Source: CAZECR01 sp964510495 (GTDB lineage: Bacteria; Patescibacteriota; Patescibacteriia; Magasanikbacterales; GWA2-37-8). Taken from it: a stretch of DNA of 6,058 bases. The notes under the pieces were generated by a model. That model worked only from the letters and a program-made list of their open reading frames with translations, did not search any database and was not told the origin of the DNA. How positions within the stretch are numbered: the stretch's first letter is position 1; each line of letters opens with the position of its first letter. Made by a program: the position numbers and the translations under genes. The DNA lies in assembly GCA_964510495.1 (NCBI GenBank), contig CAZECR010000043.1:1-6058 (forward strand). Direction: 5' to 3'. Positions 1 through 3,770 of this stretch are shown piece after piece.

Positions 1-342
1 AATGGGTTGATTATTTTGCATAGTAGTAATTGTTGTGGTGATTGTAGTAATAAGTCTGTCGAGACGTTTTCGTTTGAGCTCGATCATTTTTTTCTGTTCC
101 TGAAGCGCGCCAACCACGCTGTAGTTGGGACGACTCAGAATTTCCTTGATTTCGGAGAGTTCAAAATCAAGTTCGCGAAAAAATAATATTTGTTGCAAAC
201 GAATAAGCTGTGGCTCTTCGTACTGCCGGTAGCCATTTTTTTGGATACTGGCAGGGGAGAGGAGGCCGATCTCGTCGTAGTAATGCAGCGTGCGCACGCT
301 GACGCCGGCGAGTTTGGCCAGGTTGTGGATTGTATAGGCCAT
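1..342 (-). CDS. MerR-family transcriptional regulator, C-terminus cut by window edge
   Basis: This gene encodes a DNA-binding activator or repressor that acts in the cytoplasm on promoters with over-long spacers. The 114 visible residues start MAYTIHNLAKLAGVS and carry the MerR winged helix-turn-helix. The helix-turn-helix runs from about residue 3 to 22 with the diagnostic RTLHYYDEIGLL at 17-28. The wing is NGYRQY at 36-41, and the second helical pair (LIRLQQILFFRELDF, ELSEIKEIL) covers 46-69. From about 75 the start of the dimerisation coiled coil is visible (QEQKKMIELKRKRLDRLITTI). The sequence resembles the TipA/Mta subgroup more than the metal sensors. The effector-binding C-terminus lies outside the window, so the inducer is unknown. 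The ATG at 342 has no Shine-Dalgarno sequence. It sits about 18 nt below the start point predicted from a classic MerR-type promoter, which suggests autoregulation. The family call is firm; the target and ligand are not known. Confidence 0.93.
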   Translation of the reverse strand, partial: MAYTIHNLAKLAGVSVRTLHYYDEIGLLSPASIQKNGYRQYEEPQLIRLQQILFFRELDFELSEIKEILSRPNYSVVGALQEQKKMIELKRKRLDRLITTITTTITTMQNNQPI

Positions 343-348
343 AGTTTT

Positions 349-360
349 TAGTAGCTACTA
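349..360. repeat. 12-bp perfect palindrome at the predicted 5' end of the MerR mRNA
   Basis: TAGTAGCTACTA is fully self-complementary and lies between the -10 box (367-372) and the ATG (342). The start point predicted about 7 nt below the -10 falls on or beside its first base. It could be a second protein site or a roadblock site. No function is shown by the sequence. Confidence 0.55.
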
Positions 361-366
361 TAACCC

Positions 367-397
367 AGTTTAAACTATTACGTAACGTTAGAGTCAA
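367..397 (-). promoter_or_regulatory. MerR-type promoter and operator of the regulator gene
   Basis: Read on the minus strand, a -35 TTGACT (392-397) and a -10 TAAACT (367-372) are separated by 19 bp. This is the abnormal spacing that MerR proteins correct by twisting DNA. An imperfect 21-bp dyad (374-394, ACTnTnACGTwACGTnAnAGT) fills the spacer. Together these fit direct autoregulation by the adjacent regulator. Binding itself is inferred. Confidence 0.8.
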
Positions 398-433
398 GGA
401 GGGGTGTGGATAAGCCTGAGGAAGTAGGCGTTC

Positions 434-462
434 TTGACAAAAACTCTAAAATTTGATATATT
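434..462 (+). promoter_or_regulatory. Near-consensus sigma70 promoter driving the structured RNA
   Basis: The -35 box is TTGACA (434-439), a perfect consensus. The spacer is exactly 17 bp and the -10 box is TATATT (457-462). The predicted start point is about 468-471. No open reading frame with protein-like composition follows on this strand before the terminator at 1104, so the promoter appears to serve an RNA gene. It points away from the MerR promoter, with about 36 bp between the two -35 boxes. Confidence 0.82.
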
Positions 463-840
463 CTTTTGTTGTTTAAAAATTCGTATCTACTCTTCTGCGT
501 TTCTCTGCATAGAAGAGTGGCTGCGACGATCGCACGCCCAACTAGAAAGGACAGGTACAATGGACTTTCGTATAGGTTAGCCCAAGTTAAACCGGGCATG
601 CGGACGGCGATGAGCTTTCCGCTATAGGTTTACCGCTAGTTTCCTACCGCTAGCGTATAAAAGAAGGTAGATTCCAAGTCAATTCCCACGCCAAGTGTGG
701 CTCTAAGACAGCAGGTGAATAGGTAACAGGGCACAGCCCGACCTGCCGAGAGTGGCTACAGCGTGGACGTCCTCATAGGAGTGTCCTCAAATCTAAGAAA
801 GGGGGTATAGTGCAATGAGCACGTACTTCTAGCTCATCAG

Positions 841-868
841 GATGGTTGGCCCAAAAAAGCCAACTATC
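841..868 (+). other. 10-bp hairpin of the RNA
   Basis: Bases 841-850 pair with 859-868, with a single G-U pair (844/865), around the A-rich loop CCAAAAAA. It is one of the strongest local stems in the region. The unpaired A-tract could be a protein or tertiary docking site, which is inference. Confidence 0.65.
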
Positions 869-890
869 GCGGAACCCCGCCTCGCCCGGG

Positions 891-949
891 GTTGGATTAC
901 CGGCAAGAGCCCCTCGATCCGTCGAGCAGCTCATCCGGTTCAATCCGAC
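891..949 (+). other. Long segmented hairpin arm of the RNA
   Basis: Four helices stack coaxially with small internal loops: 891-898/942-949 (8 pairs, one G-U), 900-903/935-938 (4), 907-910/929-932 (4) and 913-917/922-926 (5), capped by the tetraloop TCCG. Regular small internal loops of this kind are typical of functional RNA arms. The outer helix shares bases 891-893 with the neighbouring 873-879/887-893 hairpin, so one of the two must yield at the junction. Confidence 0.65.
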
Positions 950-1022
950 AAGTCGAGAACGCCCACCCCACTTCGCGCAGTCGCTGCGCGGACCCACCAA
1001 TCTTGCTCTTTGCCCCACCTTT

Positions 1023-1099
1023 AGCCGAACATCATTGCGACCGCGCGCTTCGACCATAACGCTCGAAGCGGCGCTCGCCAGGAAGTGATTAGTTCGGCT
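1023..1099 (+). other. 3'-terminal long hairpin arm of the RNA
   Basis: Nested pairing is 1023-1030/1092-1099 (8 pairs), 1031-1034/1086-1089, 1037-1039/1076-1078, 1043-1045/1072-1074 and 1046-1053/1063-1070 (8 pairs). Small bulges separate the segments and the loop is 9 nt. That is about 26 pairs in 77 nt, immediately before the terminator. Confidence 0.65.
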
Positions 1100-1103
1100 T
1101 CCC

Positions 1104-1142
1104 CTTAGACCAGTCTTACTCAAGACTGGTCTAAGTGTTTTT
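1104..1142 (+). terminator. Intrinsic terminator of the structured RNA
   Basis: A perfect 14-bp stem (1104-1117 with 1122-1135) closes the four-base loop ACTC and is followed by TGTTTTT to 1142. This is a textbook rho-independent terminator for plus-strand transcription. Its left arm also takes part in the alternative long-range helix with 792-797. Confidence 0.88.
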
Positions 1143-1147
1143 AGACT

Positions 1148-1177
1148 AAAAAAAATCCTGCAGTCAGGATTTTTTTA
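1148..1177. terminator. Bidirectional terminator between the RNA and the aminotransferase gene
   Basis: An A-tract, TCCTG, the loop CAGT, CAGGA and a T-tract form a 12-bp stem (1149-1160/1165-1176). The T-run serves plus-strand transcripts and the A-run becomes the U-tract for minus-strand transcripts. It backs up the RNA terminator and ends the convergent aminotransferase message about 58 bp past its stop codon. Confidence 0.88.
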
Positions 1178-1234
1178 TATATCGGACCAGTATCGTTGGC
1201 CCGCTGACGCTTCGCTAGAATAGTGAAGAGGTGC

Positions 1235-2305
1235 CTAGAGCGGCACCAGGGTGGTCCAGCCGTACGGGTCGCTTCGTGCGCCCGTCTGGATTTCGTTGAT
1301 CACCTTGAAGGCGAGCTCGGCCGGCTCACAGGGTGTGCCGTCGCCTACCTTGAAGCGCTGCCCACGGTATCCGAGTTCACCGATGTGCGCGATCGTTGCT
1401 GCTGTTCCGGTTCCCCAGGCTCCCTGAAGCTTGTTCGTCGTGTGCGCGGCAACCAGTTCATCGACGGTCAGGGGCCGTTCTTCCACCTCGTAGCCATGGT
1501 CGCGCAGGACCCGATTGACCGCGTCGCGCGTGATGCCCTCGAGGATAGTATCGGTTAAGCGAGGTGTGACGATGGTGTGCTTGCCCGCGCTGTAGAAGTC
1601 GGCGAAGAAGTTCATGGTGCCCGCTTCTTCCACGAGCTGGTGCGTGGTGCTGTCAGTCCAGAGGACTTGGTTGAATCCCTGATCCTGCGCTTCCGACGTG
1701 GCCAGCTGAGCCTGAAGGTAGTTGGCGCCGGTCTTGATGCTACCAAGGCCGCCAGGCGTCGCGCGCGAACGCTTCTCCTCGATGAGGAGGCTCACTGGCT
1801 TGGGGCCGTAGAGGGGGCCAGTTGGCGACGTGATCACGGCGGCGAGTACCCCGGTCGACGGTCTGATGCCGAGAAAGCACGTTGACCCCAGCAAAAAAGG
1901 TCGGATGTACAGACTTGTTCCCGGAGATTTGGGGATCCAGCGCTGGTCGATGCGGACCAGTTCGCTAATGGCGTGAAGCAGATGCCCCTCCGGTGGACAG
2001 GACAGCCGCACATACGCGGCGCTTTTTTTGAGCCGCCTCAGGTGCTCAGGTGCCCTGAACAGGCGGGCTTGATTGTCCACGCCCCACACAGCCTTCAGGC
2101 CCTCAAATACCTGCTGCCCATACTGGTAGCCAGGGGCAGCGGGGCCCAGCGGGAGTCGGCCATAGGGCCTGATGCGCGGGTTATACCAACCGCTCGGGCC
2201 ACCTTCAAGCGTAAACATGTGGTCGCTGAAGACCTGGCCGAAGCCAAGCTCGTTGTCGGACGGGGGTGTGCCAGGAGTGATTGTCCGTTCGAATTCTAGG
2301 TCCAT
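1235..2305 (-). CDS. ilvE: Branched-chain amino acid aminotransferase (EC 2.6.1.42)
   Basis: This cytoplasmic PLP enzyme interconverts leucine, isoleucine and valine with their 2-keto acids, using glutamate/2-oxoglutarate. It is fold-type IV, and its 356 residues match the longer eukaryote-like subgroup (ilvE type II). Visible hallmarks are YQYGQQVFEGLKA at 60-72, LFRAPEHLRRL at 82-92 with a phosphate-binding Arg84, and YIRPFLLG at 133-140. The Schiff-base lysine is K191 in GSIKTGANY, and the cofactor-nitrogen glutamate is E227 in VEEAGTMNFF. The GTGTAA loop is at 298-303 and the C-terminus is PYGWTTLVPL. The CxxC redox pair of mammalian forms is absent. All catalytic positions look intact. 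The ATG at 2305 is backed by a strong ribosome binding site. GC is clearly higher (about 60% in the lines I sampled) than in the flanking genes (nearer 45%), and no other branched-chain pathway gene is nearby. Both points suggest an acquired, stand-alone gene, perhaps for salvage or catabolism. Confidence 0.95.
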   Translation of the reverse strand: MDLEFERTITPGTPPSDNELGFGQVFSDHMFTLEGGPSGWYNPRIRPYGRLPLGPAAPGYQYGQQVFEGLKAVWGVDNQARLFRAPEHLRRLKKSAAYVRLSCPPEGHLLHAISELVRIDQRWIPKSPGTSLYIRPFLLGSTCFLGIRPSTGVLAAVITSPTGPLYGPKPVSLLIEEKRSRATPGGLGSIKTGANYLQAQLATSEAQDQGFNQVLWTDSTTHQLVEEAGTMNFFADFYSAGKHTIVTPRLTDTILEGITRDAVNRVLRDHGYEVEERPLTVDELVAAHTTNKLQGAWGTGTAATIAHIGELGYRGQRFKVGDGTPCEPAELAFKVINEIQTGARSDPYGWTTLVPL

Positions 2306-2310
2306 GCACG

Positions 2311-2318
2311 CTCCTTCT
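2311..2318 (-). promoter_or_regulatory. Strong Shine-Dalgarno site of the aminotransferase gene
   Basis: AGAAGGAG on the minus strand lies 5 nt before the ATG at 2305 and fixes that start. It is the only clear Shine-Dalgarno sequence in the window; the six other genes lack one. Confidence 0.85.
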
Positions 2319-2338
2319 GATTGTTGCAGCTACTATGT

Positions 2339-2368
2339 CACATAGCATGCGCCAGAGGGTGTCGTCAA
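2339..2368 (-). promoter_or_regulatory. Putative aminotransferase promoter with overlapping inverted repeat
   Basis: On the minus strand, -35 TTGACG (2363-2368) is followed by 18 bp and TATGTG (2339-2344). A perfect inverted repeat CTATGT-c-ACATAG (2333-2345) overlaps the -10, as an operator would. The -10 is weak, so the promoter call is tentative. Confidence 0.45.
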
Positions 2369-2381
2369 CAAATGAGTTGAC
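2364..2381. repeat. Inverted repeat spanning divergent -35 boxes
   Basis: GTCAAC, six bases, GTTGAC is a perfect dyad. Its two arms supply the TTGAC of the minus-strand -35 (2363-2368) and of a plus-strand TTGACA (2377-2382). The symmetry may simply reflect back-to-back promoters or may be a shared operator. Confidence 0.5.
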
Positions 2382-2405
2382 AGTGTCCAGGTCTTGGCGT
2401 ACAAG
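2377..2405 (+). promoter_or_regulatory. Possible promoter of the DUF1360 gene pair
   Basis: TTGACA (2377-2382) is a perfect -35. At 17 bp the -10 would be TACAAG (2400-2405), which is poor. The predicted start near 2412 would give a leader of about 30 nt with no Shine-Dalgarno sequence before the ATG at 2442. Confidence 0.35.
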
Positions 2406-2441
2406 TGAAAGAGCGTTTTAAAAATTACTAGCTTTGCCTTT

Positions 2442-2957
2442 ATGGATAAAACTATCAAAGAAGAAGTAAATACGCGCCTAGAATTTATGCTCGCCCTTTT
2501 TTTTATGGCGGTAATGGTCGTCGTGAGTATCGCGTATGACAATAATGGAATGTTCACTTTTAAAAATATCAGTATCTTTGAATTCTTTATCTTGGTACTG
2601 GCAGTATTTCGTTTGACACGCTTGTTTGTGTACGACGGTATTATGCAGTATGTGCGCGACCTGTGTGTTATCAAAGAGCGCGTCAAAGACGAATTTACAG
2701 GTAAAGAAAAAATCATTTGTCACAAACCAACGGTGGGATTGCGCAAAGTGTTGTCCGACCTTTTGGCCTGTCCGTGGTGTGTTGGCGTCTGGCTGTCGGC
2801 TGCTGTTATCATTATCTACACCACGCTTCCAATCAGCCACCTCATTATTTTTATTTTAGCCGTGGCCGGTCTCGCCTCATTTGTTCAGATCACTATTAAT
2901 GGTATCGGGTGGACCGCCGAAAAAGAAAAACTGATTGTTAAAAACAACGAAAGTTAG
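2442..2957 (+). CDS. DUF1360 family membrane protein
   Basis: This protein of 171 residues has unknown biochemical function and belongs to the DUF1360 family, known from Bacillus and many other bacteria. Three or four hydrophobic stretches are visible: about 15-31, 45-57, 115-130 and 133-150. The family signature runs FFILVLAVFRLTRLFVYD (48-65) then LLACPWCVGVWLSA (107-120), with the paired cysteines C110 and C113. Between them is a charged cytoplasmic-type loop (KERVKDEFTGKEK, 78-90) that is longer than I expect for the family. The C-terminus is charged and cytoplasmic-looking. The ATG at 2442 is chosen because it is the first in frame and gives a sensible N-terminus; no Shine-Dalgarno sequence precedes it. 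The next gene begins 14 bp after the stop, so the two are probably co-expressed, though a second promoter sits at the junction. The family call is firm; the CPWC pair suggests metal binding or redox only by analogy. Confidence 0.85.
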   Translation: MDKTIKEEVNTRLEFMLALFFMAVMVVVSIAYDNNGMFTFKNISIFEFFILVLAVFRLTRLFVYDGIMQYVRDLCVIKERVKDEFTGKEKIICHKPTVGLRKVLSDLLACPWCVGVWLSAAVIIIYTTLPISHLIIFILAVAGLASFVQITINGIGWTAEKEKLIVKNNES

Positions 2958-2963
2958 TATACT
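2935..2963 (+). promoter_or_regulatory. Possible internal promoter giving a leaderless mRNA
   Basis: TTGTTA (2935-2940), a 17-bp spacer and TATACT (2958-2963) straddle the end of the DUF1360 gene. A start point about 7 nt on would fall at or next to the ATG at 2972, so the transcript would have essentially no leader. This agrees with the absence of a Shine-Dalgarno sequence. Confidence 0.5.
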
Positions 2964-2971
2964 GGTAGTAT

Positions 2972-3280
2972 ATGAAAAATAATCCACCACTTACTGAAGG
3001 TCTCGAAAAATTAGCGGACCTCGCCATGAATCAGTCGGCGGCGCAAAAAGAATTATTTGCCGGCGAAATCTACAAAAAACGCTACCGCAATTTTTTTACT
3101 TTGCCGCTCTACTGGTTGGTGATGGGTTTTTTTCTCTGGCTCGGTACTCATTACAAAGCACGTTTTTCACCAATCGCGTGGTACGTCTTTGTGGGCATGG
3201 TAGGATTTTTTCTCTTCCTCAGTTTTCTGCTGTGGCTATCGTACGCCCATGTGATTATTAAAAGCTGGCGAAAAAAATAA
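2972..3280 (+). CDS. Small two-helix membrane protein, unrecognised
   Basis: I do not recognise a family. The 102 residues begin with a polar, helical N-terminal segment of about 40 residues (LEKLADLAMNQSAAQKELFA at 11-30, then basic GEIYKKRYRN). Two aromatic-rich hydrophobic helices follow (about 42-60 and 67-92), and the end is a positively charged SWRKK. By the positive-inside rule both ends are probably cytoplasmic, with a short outside loop (HYKARFSP) between the helices. The protein is encoded 14 bp after the DUF1360 gene, in the same direction, and the terminator at 3283 closes the pair. A partner or regulatory role beside the DUF1360 protein is possible but is only suggested by position. 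No Shine-Dalgarno sequence precedes the ATG; a -10 TATACT lies 9 nt before it. The composition is consistent, so I take it as a real gene. Confidence 0.78.
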   Translation: MKNNPPLTEGLEKLADLAMNQSAAQKELFAGEIYKKRYRNFFTLPLYWLVMGFFLWLGTHYKARFSPIAWYVFVGMVGFFLFLSFLLWLSYAHVIIKSWRKK

Positions 3281-3282
3281 TT

Positions 3283-3319
3283 AAAAAATCGCCCCGATCA
3301 TTGTCGGGGCGATTTTTTT
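3283..3319. terminator. Bidirectional terminator between convergent genes
   Basis: A 15-bp perfect stem (3283-3297/3304-3318) has the G/C core TCGCCCCGA and the loop TCATTG, flanked by A and T tracts. It terminates the DUF1360 pair from the left and the anchored protein gene (stop codon 3318-3320) from the right. Confidence 0.92.
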
Positions 3320-3683
3320 ATTCAGCAATTTTGTACGTTGGGTTTTCAAATACGTGTTGGTTTCCAGCAGCTCCAGCCGAGGGAAGATTGGGGTCTGTGC
3401 CGGGATCAGGAATATATTTTTTCTCGACTAATTTTCCCGAAACCGTGACTCGTTTCCCTTCAAGATTGGTTGGCCATGAATTTACGCCCTCAAGATAGAA
3501 GACCTCTCCATCAACCTGAATGATTGCCCCTGCTTGAGCATTCTGTGCAATTCCGGTTAGTGCAAGAGGAGTAACTCCTTTGCTGGGTTTTTTATTCACC
3601 CAAAGACCGAGTACTACAAAGATTCCGACCATTACTACGAAGACGATAGCAAGAGCGCCTATTTTTTGAGGAGTAAGCGTCAT
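3318..3683 (-). CDS. Membrane-anchored small extracytoplasmic protein, unrecognised
   Basis: The 121 residues split into a short N-terminal tail (MTLTPQKIG), one hydrophobic anchor (about 9-28), and an exported domain from about 30. The domain holds alternating beta-type segments: GAIIQVDGEVFYLEGV at 52-67, then GKRVTVSGKLVEKKYIP at 76-92. A proline- and glycine-rich loop (DPGTDPNLPSAGAAG) follows, and the end is HVFENPTYKIAE. The order 'WPxNLEGKRVTVSGKL' recalls small OB-like beta-barrel domains found in uncharacterised exported proteins, where a 'LxGKxVxVxGxL' strand pair recurs; this is a resemblance, not an identification. There is no lipobox cysteine, so it is held by the transmembrane helix rather than a lipid. 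The stop codon lies inside the T-run of the shared terminator. There is no Shine-Dalgarno sequence, and the start at 3683 is set by the anchor. Surface location is well supported; the role is unknown. Confidence 0.8.
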   Translation of the reverse strand: MTLTPQKIGALAIVFVVMVGIFVVLGLWVNKKPSKGVTPLALTGIAQNAQAGAIIQVDGEVFYLEGVNSWPTNLEGKRVTVSGKLVEKKYIPDPGTDPNLPSAGAAGNQHVFENPTYKIAE

Positions 3684-3721
3684 AGTATTCGGACAAAATA
3701 AAATAAATAACTATTTGAGTA

Positions 3722-3736
3722 CTGTTAGTATAACAG
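3722..3736. repeat. Inverted repeat overlapping a -10 box
   Basis: CTGTTA, GTA, TAACAG is a perfect 6-3-6 inverted repeat. It covers the TATACT -10 of the anchored-protein promoter and is a reasonable candidate operator for an unknown repressor. Confidence 0.45.
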
Positions 3737-3755
3737 CCTTGCTTTATTTGGGCAA
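3727..3755 (-). promoter_or_regulatory. Promoter of the anchored-protein gene
   Basis: On the minus strand TTGCCC (3750-3755), 17 bp and TATACT (3727-3732) lie in the gap behind the acyltransferase stop codon. The predicted leader is about 37 nt, A/T-rich, with no Shine-Dalgarno sequence. Confidence 0.55.
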
Positions 3756-3770
3756 TAAATCTGTACTTGT

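Larger units (their letters stand above)
792..1109 (+). other. Long-range helix closing the 3' domain of the RNA
   Basis: Bases 792-797 (TCTAAG) pair with 1104-1109 (CTTAGA). After an AAA bulge, 801-803 (GGG) pair with 1101-1103 (CCC), giving nine pairs. All strong 3'-half hairpins lie inside, so this would be the closing stem of a multi-branched domain. Its 3' strand overlaps the left arm of the terminator stem by six bases, so the two cannot form together. Confidence 0.5.
468..1142 (+). ncRNA. Large structured non-coding RNA candidate, about 670 nt, family not recognised
   Basis: The stretch from a near-consensus promoter to an intrinsic terminator has no believable protein gene but is dense in complementary segments. 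5' half helices: 487-496/511-520, 522-526/530-534, 588-593/627-632 enclosing 600-603/619-622, 634-639/650-655, 690-693/698-701, 711-716/741-746 with inner 729-732/736-739, and 765-768/783-786 with inner 770-773/777-780. 3' half helices: 841-850/859-868, 873-879/887-893, a stacked 891-949 arm, 972-980/984-992 and a stacked 1023-1099 arm. A helix pairing 792-797 and 801-803 with 1101-1109 would enclose the whole 3' half. I looked for RNase P RNA, tmRNA, SRP RNA, 6S RNA and group I or II intron hallmarks and found none. Large ornate RNAs such as OLE, ROOL or GOLLD are comparable in size, but I cannot match their sequence. The ends are predicted to within a few bases and the function is unknown. 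Confidence 0.72.

Noticed and set aside
378..599. 73-codon minus-strand frame upstream of the MerR gene
   Set aside because: It runs through the RNA promoter and the MerR operator, has no protein-like pattern and no start signal.
833..840. CTGATGAG on the minus strand, recalling a hammerhead ribozyme core
   Set aside because: The required GAAA after stem II and the flanking stems are absent.
842..1088. Overlapping plus-strand frames of 60 and 80 codons inside the RNA
   Set aside because: Both are rich in Pro, Arg and Ser, as expected from stem sequences, start within a strong hairpin and have no Shine-Dalgarno or domain signal.
468..1109. RNase P RNA, because GGCAAGAGCCCC (902-913) looks a little like the conserved GGUAAGAGCNCACC, and GAAAGTCC occurs on the minus strand near 568
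   Set aside because: The other universal elements (the GAAAGUC-type first strand and ACAGAA...GCUUA second strand of helix P4 on one strand in order) are missing, and the length and fold differ.
773..1123. 116-codon open frame on the minus strand across the RNA region
   Set aside because: It begins with a TTG inside the terminator hairpin, has no ribosome site, and its Arg/Ser/Gly-rich product has no recognisable domain. The underlying bases are explained by RNA helices.
468..1142. tmRNA, or a group I or group II intron
   Set aside because: There is no alanyl tRNA-like end with CCA or T-arm, no group I core (P7 and guanosine-site sequences), no group II domain V hairpin and no intron-encoded protein or split host gene.
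1230..1247. GGTGCC-N6-GGCACC inverted repeat over the aminotransferase stop codon, as a terminator
   Set aside because: No T-run follows on either strand; the real two-way terminator is at 1148-1177.
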